A stretch of 64,000 bases of DNA, taken from contig JAYMSP010000111.1 in assembly GCA_036897095.1 (NCBI GenBank), positions 17,364 through 81,363 of the forward strand. Direction: 5' to 3'. Position 1 is the first letter of the stretch, and every line of letters begins with the position of its first letter. The notes beneath the pieces were generated by a model. It ran no database searches and had not been told where the DNA came from. It saw only the letters and a list, made by a program, of their open reading frames with translations. This stretch comes from Plantago elongata. Taxonomy: Eukaryota; Streptophyta; Magnoliopsida; Lamiales; Plantaginaceae. A program made the translations under genes and the position numbers. Below, piece after piece: positions 1 through 12,000 of this stretch.

Positions 1-349
1 TAGGAAAAAATGCACTACTAAAGATTATAGTGATCCTAATATGTGGACATGTACATTCCGGAATATGAGCCCAGCAATGCTGAATTCCGAGAGGTGGCAC
101 ATGGACAGATGCAATGTGTTCACCAATGTTTCATTGATAGGTTTTCGCTGATCGAGCCTGGTGAACAAACTGATTGGGTGACATTGGATAGTACCATTTG
201 TACAATGAATCTTCCATGCATGCTAGATAAGGCTTCTGTAGAGTTCCAAAGTTTTTGCTAAAGGTGCCTGTGAAAGGATTGGAGGAATATGGCTACTATG
301 GATGAGCTTCTTTCTCATCCTTTGGTCAAAACTTCTGAAACTAAAGGTG
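1..349. other. Left edge, unassigned sequence
   Basis: A 72-codon open frame lies at 43-261 (+). Its product matches no family I recognise and has no obvious splice signals tying it to a neighbour. It may be part of the adjacent LINE or of a gene cut off by the window edge. Confidence 0.3.
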
Positions 350-2227
350 TAGAAGGGCTTGTTGATCTCGGTTAGGCTCTTCTTCTTTTAGATGGGCCGT
401 ATTACCTTTGACTCCTATTAAAGTGTATCCAACGTCATTTCTTATGGAGGCTCTATGGAGAGGGGGGGGGGGGGGGGGGGGTGTCGTAAGGTGGATTGGG
501 TGAAGTTGGAGGTGGTTTGTAGGCCTAAAGGAGGAGTGTGGGTTAGGTGTCAAGAATCTGGAGGATTTCAATGTGTCGTTGCTTGGAAAGTGGGTGTAGA
601 GATATATTTGTGGTGGTGATGCGATGTGGATCAAAGTGCTTAGGTCTAAGTATGGAGAGTTCTTTAGGTGTGTGGAGCGTGTAGAGAAGGGTCGGGTTTG
701 TGATAGAGGGTGGTTGTCATGGTGTAGGGATCTCATTAAATGGGTAGGTTGAGGTAGGTTGTTTACGGAGGATCTTAGGAGAAGGGTGGGCAATGGTGGT
801 AGTTCGATTTTGGGAGGATGTGTGGGTCGATAGAGGTGTGGTGTTGAAGGATTTATTTCCTAGGCTTTATAGATTGGATTTATCCAATGGGTGCATGGTC
901 AGGGAGCGGCTGGTTGTGGAGGAGGGGGTTGTTGTAGCTCTGTGGTTGTGGTGTCGGGTTCTATTCGAGTGGGAGGAGAAGGTCGTACGTTCTCTGTTGC
1001 CTCTTGACGTGAAGGCTTGTGTGTTTTCTTTTTATGCAGATTCATGGACGTGGTCGGCCTACCGGAAGGAATCTATTCGGTGTGCATGGGTTACAAGAAA
1101 TTAAATGAGGCAAGAGAGTTGGTTGTTGATGGGACTCATTGGTGATGTTGAAGATCATGTGGAACAAATTGGCCCCGTTGAAGGTTAATATTTTTATTTG
1201 GCGTTTGGTCAATGATCGACTTCCAACTTTGGTAAATTTAAAATCTCAAAAAATCATTCATGAAGCTCAACTCAAACTGTGTAAGATGTGTGATGGGAAC
1301 TTTATAGAGTTATGTTCGCATTTATTCTTGGAGTGTACTTTTGCGGCTGAAGTTTTGCGTGTGCATGGTGCTTGGCTTGGACGCCCGATTCTGTTTGAGG
1401 CGGATGTTCCCGGTTTTGTCTTGGAATTCTCCCAGTTGGTTAAGACAGGTTACAAGATCCGATGGCAGACCTTATGGCATTGATCAGCGTAGCATCTTGG
1501 CGTGCTTGGAACGACAGGGTGTTCAAGGGTTCGATAATCGACGCCAAGGAGCTGGTCCAGAAGATCAAATTCATGATTTGGGAATGGTTTAATGGCAAGT
1601 CCGCAGTGTTGGGCTCTTATAATTGGGAGTTGTGTCCCCTCGATGTGCTTAATTTCAGGATGGCTCCCACGGTGATTTCCAATAATGGCTAATCGAGATG
1701 GCTTCTCTGAGTTATTCCGCTTCTTTGTTCTCGAGTTTCGGGTAGGTTTTCTTTTTATCTCCTTGTTTGTGCGTAAGAAGTGTCGTGACACCTTAATGGT
1801 AAATCACCCCTTGTTTCTTTATATCTTGCTAGAGGCGTATTTAACTATTTTGGGTATGTACTTGCTCTTAACTCTTGGATCGCTCCTCTCGAGGATGAGA
1901 CATGCTAGACAAGGGAGTGGTCAAACTTTTTGTTACAACATTGTTTTTGTGCGCTGCAAGGGATAGGAGGGGCTTGCTTGTCTCTTTGGATATGAAGGAG
2001 TGGTGTGTCTCGGTTCCTGATTTGTGTTAGATTATAGATTGATTAGTTCATGTTTTGGTCTTATCATTGATATTGTTGTTCTTGTAGTCGGTTCTGTTTC
2101 AGCGGCTTAGTGTCTCGAGTGGACACGTTTTGTGCTTGTAATTGTGGTTCATTTGCCCGAGTTTCGAATACTACTTGTGTCCGGACTTTTAGTGCCTAAT
2201 AAAATTTTTATCCTCTTAAAAAAAAAT
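350..2227 (+). mobile_element. Decayed LINE (non-LTR retrotransposon), 3' half
   Basis: Read in shifting plus-strand frames, this stretch gives the C-terminal half of a plant LINE ORF2. Around 390-470 there is reverse-transcriptase-like sequence ending in MEALWR. Around 480-760 are pieces such as LGVKNLEDFNVSLLGKW and AMWIKVLRSKYGEFF. At 800-900 comes FWEDVWV, and at 1160-1380 a zinc-binding RVT domain (FIWRLVNDRLPT, CKMCDG, HLFLEC). At 1465-1640 is the usual WRAWNDRVF tail. Stops and frameshifts break it many times, including the in-frame stop after LLGKWV and a 20-G run at 462-481. An A-rich run at 2217-2226 marks the 3' end. The copy is dead and its 5' end is missing. Confidence 0.8.
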
Positions 2228-2984
2228 GACTCAGATGAACAAAGATACTTGTACAAGAACACTAATTCTTTAACCGACCCATGACACATTAAAGGAGAAG
2301 AAAGTTTTTGGAACATAGAATAAATAAAAGTAAGAAGCATGAGTTGGGCTCTGTAAGTTCATTTTATGAGACGCAGTGTAGTGTTATTGTTTATTGTGGT
2401 CCCCATTAATGTTGTTATTATCAAAATTTGTCTAAATAGGAGACCTAAGATTTTATCAAATTAACAAGGATCATATATTTTGCAAAGGGAAGGAGAGTTG
2501 GGAGAGATTTATGGGCGGTTTGTTATACGATTTAAATGGGCAGAACCCAATTTAAATGGCCTGTTATACGACATACCTAACATAGAAAGCCAAAAGGACA
2601 CTCGACTCAACACAATACTGAAACTAAAACATAATACTCTTAAGATCATGATTAATTAATTAGACATATATACATACACATTTGAACTAATCAAAACTCA
2701 CAGCGATGTGTGTCCAAATTAAATTCATTTATCAAAACTTTAAAAGTCAATCAAATAAAAATTCATGGAGGAACAAATCTACGCAATTCCTAAAGCTCTA
2801 TAAGTGCCTACCATTTCTTGAAATTAAAAGCCATCGTGCTAGCAGGTAGTATAAGTCACATAGGTTATACCTACTCAAAGTTAGATAACAAATAAATTAA
2901 GAAGGCTTATAGTGAACATAGTATATATATATATATATATATAACGTAAACACTCAATTCCAAGACACAATTTCAATTTTCACA
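2228..2984. promoter_or_regulatory. Intergenic, upstream region of the Ole e 1-like gene
   Basis: About 750 bp lie between the LINE tail and the next start codon. A (TA)n run at 2922-2943, about 40-60 bp before the ATG, is the only TATA-like element and probably serves as the core promoter. A partial MITE-like piece at about 2515-2575 repeats the word tgttatacga around two atttaaatgg words. Nothing else is recognisable. Confidence 0.45.
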
Positions 2985-3639
2985 ATGTCTCTTAACCTGT
3001 TTTTTGTGCTTCTGATGAGTGTAATCGCTGTAGCTTCTGCTAATTATGGGTATGGCATTAATCCAAACTCAGAGTCAGTACCTAAGACTAACCGCAGAGA
3101 ATTTCTTCCACGAGTTTTCAGTGTCCAAGGAGTCGTCTACTGCAAATTAGGCCCTAAAGCCTACCCAATCAAGGGTGAGTTATTTCTCCATAAGTTTCGA
3201 TATTGTTATTCTCGAATGCCCATTACGCGCTTAATTACAAAGTTATATAATGTTAACATATGTTGTTTAAGTTGCATTTTATCGGATATCATGATTTCAA
3301 TCTAATATAGGTGGGGTGGTACGAATAACATGCCTAGGCGTGGACAAGGACGGATATGAAATGGCTCCATTCTCCATCCTAACGCGTCCAACAGACGCCA
3401 ACGGCTACTTCTTGGCTAAGCTATCGACTAAGGAAGATGATGGTTGCAAAATTTCCCAGTGCAAGGCTTTTCTTCATAGCTCTCCTATCAAGACTTGCCA
3501 GTTCGCTACAGATGCGAATATGGGAGTAAGTGGTGCACCACTTTCAACTTATCGACCATTAGGCTCCAACAATATGAGGCTTTACTCTCTTGGTCCGTTT
3601 GTATACGATTCCGTGGCCAAGCCAACCCCTATATGGTAG
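2985..3639 (+). CDS. Secreted pollen Ole e 1 / PAC-domain protein
   Basis: Two exons, 2985-3174 and 3311-3639, join in phase (AAG G|GT) to give 172 residues. The intron has a GTGAGT donor and a TATAG acceptor. Residues 1-19 form a signal peptide ending VASA. The mature protein opens the Ole e 1 domain with VQGVVYC and continues through GGVVRITCLGVD, DGCKISQCKAFL and SPIKTCQFATD. It ends with GVSGAPLSTYRPL and MRLYSLGPFVY, the signature of the PAC (conserved-cysteine) module in arabinogalactan- and proline-rich wall proteins such as SAH7, PRP3 and AGP31 relatives. There is no proline-rich or His-rich stretch, so it is a bare PAC/Ole e 1 protein. Family members are secreted to the wall and thought to bind pectin or other wall glycans; that role here is inferred. 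Confidence 0.88.
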
Positions 3640-5556
3640 TGTTTGATAGTCCGTTTAATTGTATATGCGTAAGAGATCGTTACGTACTGCAGAGAGCCTA
3701 ATGTATTTAAGTTATTAAGTGAAATTTTTTATTCTCAGATTATATACTTCTTGGAACGTATTTATTTTGATTAATATAGACCCTCTCAATTATAACTTTT
3801 TTAACACAAAACCTTATAAAATTAACTTTCCTCGTACATATTAGGTGCTGGAGCAAGATATCTATGTAGACAATGGACCATATTATCAATAAAAATATTA
3901 ATATTACTAATCAAAACACACATGTTATTGGTATTGAAGTTTTTCATATTACAATAAAACTTATTTAAATATTGGTGTTTTACTTAATAATACGAATGTT
4001 TTTGCTAGTAATATGGTTCATCTCTACGTATATAACAATCGTCTTTTATGAGATTTTGTATATGTATTTATGTGTAATAATGAATTGTGTAAATTTTATA
4101 GAGTTTAATGCGATTTTGATGATCAGATGGATATATGGTGATCTTGTGGATAATTGGATGACTTCTAAACCAATAAAATTGCGCTCGAGTTGCAAAACGA
4201 GTTCGTCTGTTTTGTTCTATTCAATGCCATGTCACCTCGCGTGACACGAGATTCATGGGCACAACGTACACTTGCATAATACTAATGGAGCACTAATGTA
4301 TGCATTAGACTAACATAGTCATACAATATATCACAAGCCTGTATTTAATGGTGTTCGAGTCGAATACATAACCTATTTGGTGTTAGAGGATTATGACACC
4401 TCAACGGTTGAACTTAACTAATTGAGCTACACCTCATTGAAACGTCCTATATTTCTGATATATTAAGAAGTTCTAATTTCACATAAATATATGTGTTACA
4501 TTTTTCATTTTAATACTTTTCCGGATACTTATTGAGGGTAGAATTTTATAAGAATTGGATATGAACCGGATCCGAAAACGGTTTTAGAATAATAGTCAAT
4601 ATTTTAATATTTTTCCCCCTCCAATCAAGGATTCATAACACCAAATCGAGATAACCTACCTAACTACTCAACGAGCCAACTTATGAGCCAGCTCATTCTC
4701 ATCTTGCAATAAGAAATCTAACTTCAAAATTTTAAAAAGAACTAACAAAGATCCTAATATATGTTAAAATAGGTCCAACGACTAAGAAATCAAAATTTAA
4801 AGAAGGAAAGACAATCCGAGAACAAATGAACTCTATTGAAGTTACGTAAAACTGTCCAGTGAAGTTCTGCGGGATTAAGTAAATACTACAAAATGCAAGA
4901 TACAAGATAAAATAAAAATGAAAAATGAAAACAACAAAAGGTCCTAAAAGAATATGAGAGAAATTGCCAACAAATTGAATTGTGAACTAATGGTGAACCG
5001 TAAAATTACATCCCATCTAACACTTCTTTCTTAATATTTTTAACTTTTCTATTTCAATGTAAGTTTCGAGTCATTTTTAAATTTCACTTATTATCATGAA
5101 TTATACCCTATGTTATGTCAAAACGGACCGTGAGGCCGTGACTATCAACATACCAGATGATACTAGTGAAGTTAATCAAATTTACAAATTAGTACTGCAA
5201 ACAACTTATTTTAGGAGACTTTGTTAACAATTGTTAACATTAACATAATTTTGAGTTTGACAATCTGAATACAAATTTCAATCAACATGTGTTTTGAGAA
5301 GTATAAATATAGAATAGAGTAAAACAAAAGTAGAGAAAAATAGAAATGTGTCCCTTGAAAATCGGAAATAGTGTAGTAATAGTGTAATACGATCCACCAA
5401 ATGCTCTCTACCAAACCAAACTTTCTCACTCACACACACACTCCAACAACATTGGTAAACTAATCTCAGAATCACAACACAAAGATGCTGCGCTGAATAA
5501 AACAAACAACACAAAAAGATTCATCTATCCAATCCTGAATCAAACAACATTAAAAA
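3640..5556. other. Intergenic, AT-rich, with a tRNA-derived SINE fragment
   Basis: No gene is convincing in these 1.9 kb. At about 4340-4440 the minus strand has an A-box-like word (TGTAGCTCAATTAGT) and a B-box-like word about 70 bp further on (attcgactcgaa), which suggests a SINE remnant. The last few hundred bases before 5557 are probably the promoter and leader of the acidic-protein gene; a CA repeat lies at about 5430-5441. The rest shows nothing I can name. Confidence 0.4.
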
Positions 5557-8263
5557 ATGGACTTGTCTACAAAGAAGCCATGCAATGATCAACAAAAGAA
5601 GAGAATGGTCGCCAAGATTGGCACAGGTAGTGGAGTCGGAGCTGTTATTTTCTTGGGCGGGGCATTTGCGTTGGCTTCGGCCTTTATAGTCGGCAGGAAA
5701 GGCCGTAGCTCCACCGTCGAACACCCTGAGCCGAAGCTACAGAATGACGAGCCGGATGATGAATCGGATAATGAGTTGGATAAGGAACATGTGCAGAGTG
5801 TTTTAGATGATAAGGTTTCCAGGTCTGTTTGGTAAAAATTCCGTTACTGTTTGGCTAGTGATTAAAATCGTGTAAACTTGTTTTAAAAGACTTTAAATCA
5901 CTTATTTTAATATGATTTTCTTGATTTTAATTGTTAACCAAACGGGTAAAGCTTTTGTGTTTATTTATGTGTTGAATTTGGTTGATGATTGTGTTTCTTG
6001 ATTTTGGAGTTGCAGCGATGAAGTGACTAAAGAGATTGTTGAATGTGATCATGTCCCGTTGGTATCTCCTCAGGACTTCAAATCGGTAATTTTCCTTTTG
6101 CGTATATTCAGATTTGATTGAAACAGAGTATAAATCTGCATCCCTACATAATATCCATATAGATGTCTGGAATTAATCCATTTGTTGTATAACAGTTTTA
6201 CAATCTCTAGAACCAGTATTTAGACCACTAAGCATGCGTTGGAATCGGTGTTTGGATAGAGAATGGACTATCGTCGTGTTCTGATTTCGGAACATCTTGA
6301 CAAAAGAAGCTTAGATGTGAGTGAAGTAGTTAGTGACAAAATGGCCTAGTTTGATGTAGGTTAGTTCAATTAGTACACTTGAAATCCAATTCATACTTAG
6401 GTAGATATAGCTTCTTTTTTTGTGTGTGTTAGATTTTGGACTTCAAAGAATGTTAATTAGACAATACTATGAATGTTGTGTTGATTTGATATATTTCTCC
6501 AGGATTCCATTGATGTTGAGGAACCTAGTGAGAAGACCTTTGTGTTCATTAGTCCCAATGAACAGGAAAAGAGATCCTTTTCTGATGGCTCTGTTGTCAC
6601 AACAGAGAATTTTGATTTCTTGGAGGATCATAAATTGCCATCTGAGCCAGGAGATGTGATAGCCGAAAAGTTCAGTGATGAGATTTTAAGTGAAAGGGAG
6701 GATACTGATAATGCAAGAGATGGAGAACATAATGATGATGGCAAAATTGAGCAGATGAGTTGTGAAGAGGCTACTGAGCTAACTGAAATGTCGCCTGGAA
6801 GTGGAGGAAGTATGGAGGTTTGCTGTGATGAAGACTGTGACGAAGAGTCAAGTGTGTTAACAGAAGTTCATAAAGCTCTTCAGGAATTATGTGGTGAAAT
6901 GGAGGAGGAGGAGGAGGAGGTGGAGAATAATGGAGGAGCGGACGTTAATGGAGACACTGGGGACGTGAAATCTGAAACTATTGACGAAAAGGAGTCTGAT
7001 TTGGTTGCATATGGTGAAGCTAACCAAGATGAAGAAGGTGAGGTGATAACAACAATGGCTAGTGCCTCAGAGAGAGTCCATATTGATCGAACAGAGGCAA
7101 GCAATGGCCTATCTAAGGAAGTGAACATTGAAAATACATTGGAAACCGTTGGTTCTGATAGCCACGTCGATGATGTGGAAGAATCTCTCCAGCCCATGAG
7201 TGAAAGTCGTGCTAGTGAAAGCAACAATGTCGAAAATGACAAGAAAGACTGTCTTGTACCAAATGAGAATGCGGGCTTGAGAGAAGAAGTGATTTCTGGT
7301 AGTCAAGAAGTAACTCAAGAGAATAACATTATTGAGGATGGCATTGAAGATAATGTTGATGAAGATATTGCTAATGAACAGAAGAACGAAACATGTAAGG
7401 TAGCAGGACTGGTGGATGAAGCTGATAGTACGTTCTCACAATACAGCCTACATACAGAACCGAATCAGAATGAGTGCAGTTACAAAAACAAAGAAGAAAA
7501 TGCGACACCAGAAAATCCAGGCCTTGGAGATCATGACAAGAACGTTGACATTTTGCCTATGCCAGTGCTTGAGAAAGAAACAATTTCCGCTGAAGGCATT
7601 AAAGTTGAGACAGATGAGGATGCTGAAATAAAGGTCAATGACAAGGACGCCATCTCTGAACCGGCTGTTTCTCAGCAAACAGACTGTTATAATGGTGTGG
7701 AGCAAACCATAGGAGAGGGAGTTGAGGCAGAATCTACTAACGTGACGATGGAAAAGAGCGAAGATGAGGAAATGGGTAATGAAGTTAACATCATGGATAC
7801 TGATGATGATGATGAAGTGGATGAAATAGATTCATCTGAACTAGAAGATAGCTCCACAGAAACACGAGATTCTTCAACAGAATCCAACACAGAGCACGTC
7901 TTGCCAGCAGATTCAATACAGACAATGGACCAGGAAGTGGATCGCAAGACATTGGAGGATAAAATTATCACTGGTCTCAAGAATAGATACAATGAAATCA
8001 AGGAAGAAAAAGATTCTGTAGACAGCCAACAGATAAAGGGGATCAATAATTGCAAATCCACTGAGAATTCAATCAAGAAATACATCATGGACTTGACAAC
8101 GGTCATGGATCACCCTGGAAATGTGAAGGTGCGGATGATGGTGATTGTAACACTCTCTTTACTAACATCATACCTGTGCTCCCGATTATTTGACTGCTCC
8201 TTTCTCAAGCTCTCCCTCATTATGTTCTTCACCATGGCTCTTTCCAGAATCCGCAGCTATTGA
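5557..8263 (+). CDS. Acidic protein with N- and C-terminal membrane segments, unknown function
   Basis: Three exons, 5557-5822, 6016-6085 and 6503-8263, join in phase to 698 residues. The first 20 residues are basic. Residues 27-46 are a Gly/Ala-rich hydrophobic segment followed by RKGR. Residues 60-650 are extremely rich in Glu, Asp and Ser, with EEEEEEVE-type runs and repeated DDDDEVDEIDSSELED-like blocks; this part looks disordered. The last 45 residues hold two hydrophobic stretches (about 657-671 and 679-692) before the end at SRIRSY. I recognise no enzyme domain. The layout suggests a membrane-anchored acidic protein, perhaps of an organelle or the ER, but that is inference. A second in-phase donor at 5832 would add three residues after exon 1. 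The third exon alone is a 573-codon frame, so the gene is real. Confidence 0.82.
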
Positions 8264-9055
8264 ACAGCAGTGTCAGCTTCAAAGATTAGAACCTTTACGC
8301 TATTAGCATTTTCCATGTGTTCTGAGAATTTTGATCTTGTAATGTGTTACTCTCATTTGATGTACTGTAATGATCATGCGTCTTTAGTATTAGTGATTTT
8401 TGTCCAAGTCAATGGAATAAGAGGAGAGAAAAACAAAGAAAACCTGGGTTTCAGGTATTTGTTGTTGAACAACCAAAGCTATACTTTATTAGCATCGCGT
8501 GATGAAACACAACTTGAGACTGATCTGTATCCTTATTTCACCTAGAATATTCAGATACAGGTACTTTCGGGAGATCATTAATAGACAGATGAAAACCTAG
8601 AAGACTCATAGTTCCACGGTTCACGGTTTTTGATACCTGTTATGAGGTCAGGAAACAGAAGCACATTCGGCTGAACACCAGCCCTGATATGCTGCAAGGT
8701 TTTTGAAACAACAAAGCTTAAAAAAACAACTTGATGAACTTTAAAGTATACGAAATTTACAATTAACTAACATAATACTGTGGTCTGTGCGCAATGCCAC
8801 AAATTTCTGTAATTCCCAATTTACATGTATACCGCACTTCTACTATTGTGCTTCTGCCCTAAAGTCTAAGTATACAGGAGGCACACATTCATTGACTTGC
8901 TACAAGCATTTACCCATGATTTTATTTGTTTATCAGTATCAAAAGAATTGCTCAGAACCGAAAAATGAATTCCCAAAAAGAAGAAAAGAAAAACTCTATT
9001 CTCTGGAGGCAAAATTTTATCCCAGCCATTTATAGCAGCTGAGCCAACTATCTAA
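8264..9055. other. Convergent intergenic region with both 3' UTRs
   Basis: This is the gap between the stop of the acidic-protein gene (+) and the stop of RSH1 (-). It should contain both 3' untranslated regions and polyadenylation signals. I see no further gene, RNA or repeat. Confidence 0.5.
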
Positions 9056-12000
9056 TTAGCACTCGAGGTAGTTTTCCTTCGAGCTCCGCCAACTGCACCC
9101 AGTTGACCATCCCAGGACACCGAGTATCATATCCACTTTTGAGCATGCAATTGTCTGTAATATACAAAAATGCATGTTGATCAGTTGATGAATTTGAGAG
9201 CGCTATGGGCAATTTACGGAGTAGAACCCTTACCAAATTATGCGCGCTAGCTTCAACATGAAACAGCATGACACACATTCCTCTCTTTCGGTCTACTTCA
9301 GCCTGCCAACATGCAATTGAATTATAAAACAATCCATTTCAAGTAAAATTTAAACTTAGATAAGCACACAGTCAACTCACAGCACAAGAACATATGGTAA
9401 TATCTGCAGCTGCCAGTGCTGACGTGATATCTGCCATCATTCCTGAAAGTTGATGAAACAAACATAAACTTGGTGATCATGTGAAAAGTGAAAACATATG
9501 AAAGTAATGTCTAAAATATTGGAGTACTAACTAGTAGTTATTACTATTCTCATCTTGATAAAATGATTGCCTATCAGATTTCAAAACCCAGCGTGGAATT
9601 TGACCCACATACACAATTTAGAATCAGCATGTGTCAAGCATCCAATTTCTTAAAAAAGTATACCTTTACGGTCTATGCAGACTATGGACAGCCACTGGAT
9701 AGAATTTCCTTCAACGTCGTGCCAAGATGTAACTTTACTGAATTGCCAGCTCTCTAAGCCAGGTAACACATCCCTGTACATAGGCATGTTAGCTCTTATC
9801 ATTTTGGCAACACCATTTCCTTGTGATAGTGTCTCCCCATTAACTTTCAAGGTCACATGCTGCATATTCTTGTTATGATTCCCATTAACCTTGGGAATCT
9901 GAATGCTACAATTATCAAGTTGAAACATATTCTTGCTGCTTTTTGTGTTAAAAGATGTCATTTGTGTAACACTCTTAAAAAATTTCTCCCATGGCTGTTT
10001 TGCACCCTTAAAGTGATTTACTTCCACTTGACTGTCTTCTTCAACTTCAGTAGCAAATTCCTTCACTGAATCTGCAGTGATTTCTGTAGCTGACAGTTCT
10101 GCTTGCTGCCTCAGAAACTGAAAGGATAAATCTAGAGTAAGCACACTTTGGCAACTATACTATATTGGCAGGTGTTGAGCGTGCATGTGAGAGAGAGAGA
10201 GATACAAGTTTCAGGATAAGCTTACTTTCATTATCTTATGCCGGGCACTGCGAGTTTTTGCATGCTGCAACCATTGCTTATGTTTCTGGAAAGCAGATTT
10301 AGAAGAGAGACCCTGGAAGAAAAATTCATCACTTACATGAGGAGCTTATGCAACGAACTTTACCAAGAATAGTACAAAAAACTAAAATGTGGGACCTCAA
10401 ACAGATGTGGAAGTTGCAGAATCAAGAATGATACAGGTAAATGCAGCTCTTTGATTTAGTAAGAGCATAGAACCAACAATTTCTCGTCAAGTGGGGATTT
10501 CGATGGGTATATTTAGATAGTAGGTTTGTTGTCTCAGATACTGAAACTTGATACTAAATTTTATATTAACTGTAAGAGATCATAGCCAAACAACTGAGCT
10601 GGATATCAACTTTAACTCTGGGTGAATTTAAAAGCATGCTATCACAAAAATCAGAGAAATAGTGATATCCCGGTCTAACTACGTCGAATCACTGGCAGTA
10701 ATAATCATAATAAACTCATCTGATAGGATGCCAGACACATGCCAGTCCAAGTCTCAGGTCTATGCTTTTAACAAAATGGAAAAAATAAAAATAAAATCCC
10801 TGGCAAATGAAAATTTGCGGCTGAATACGCTTCACATGATTTTCACATAATTTACAAATATTCAGTTTGGGCAGTAACAAAATGGACAATAATGGTGTGA
10901 ATGTGACTGAATAGAGATGTGAACTGAAACAGTTAAAGGACTAACATCGTAGGTTATAATTTCCACAACTTCAGCATTAGCAAGCACATGCATTGGAGAG
11001 ACGCCATTGCCATTGACCTGCAAACACAAATATTTGCAACACTGATGCAAGACTCAAAGGTTTAGAGGATATATGTACTGAAAACCATATCACAAGGAAA
11101 ACCTTAGCAGCCACCATTTTGTTGCCGATATCGGTGTGAATCATATACGCATAATCAACGATAGTCGCCCCCTGTGGCAGATTTTTAATCTGTAGGCAGC
11201 ATCTCAGAGGTTAGAATAAAATATGCACAATGCAGAATACATTTCAAGCAATGTTGACCATAGTTTTATCACCTCTCCCCTGGGTGTAAAAACAAAGACA
11301 CGGCTTCCTAGTAGATCCCTGGTGATAGTATCAACAAACTCCCTAGAGCTCATGTTTCCAACAAACTCCTCTTGCCATTCCCTTATTGCATTGAGCCAGC
11401 CTATCTGAAAGGAACAGAAAATTCACTACATAATTATTGGGTGTAGATGTAATTAAGATTTTTCATGCTGAGCATTTCTTAACTTTTGAGTGAAGTTTTA
11501 AATATATTTTAGCCGTTTCAAAAAAAATAAAAATAAGAAAAAAGATTTGTCCATTATGATGGCTTGAGATAAACGCCTTAAAGTAAAATTTACAAACATT
11601 TCAACAGACCAGAGCAACAATGGGATGGCAATGCATGTAGATGGGGCTAACTTAATATTTTTTGAAATCTTACAACATCATTATTTGATTTTGTATAGAT
11701 AATTTTATGATTGAAAGATAAAATAGGGGAAATATCAACATATTAGGAGTGAATACATATTATGTCCTCTTTTCAATTTCCATAAAAAAAAGTACTTGGG
11801 GCATAACAAATACACATGAGAGAATAAAAAAGAAAAAAGAAATACTCTACCCTAAGAGCAACATTGGCATTGCTAAGGCACACTAGCTTCCCGCCAGAGC
11901 TTCTACTATATGGCATGCTACGTCCAATTAAGCCATTTACAAAAAACTTCCCACTATAATGTGTAGCAATCCCCCTATCCGCAATCAGATCCATCTCTTC

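Noticed and set aside
341-793. 150-codon minus-strand frame rich in Pro and Thr
   Set aside because: It is the reverse of LINE coding sequence, and the Pro run comes from the 20-G tract.
6880-7242. 120-codon minus-strand frame, Ser-rich
   Set aside because: Shadow of the Glu/Asp-rich exon 3 of the acidic gene; GAA/GAG codons read as Ser/Phe on the other strand.
7687-8106. 139-codon minus-strand frame, Ser-rich
   Set aside because: Same reason: antisense of the acidic exon.
9048-9332. Uninterrupted 94-codon reading as the RSH1 C-terminus
   Set aside because: It reads through an intron in the wrong frame. Splicing 9234/9154 restores the ACT-domain ending [16 protein letters not shown] and ends at 9056.
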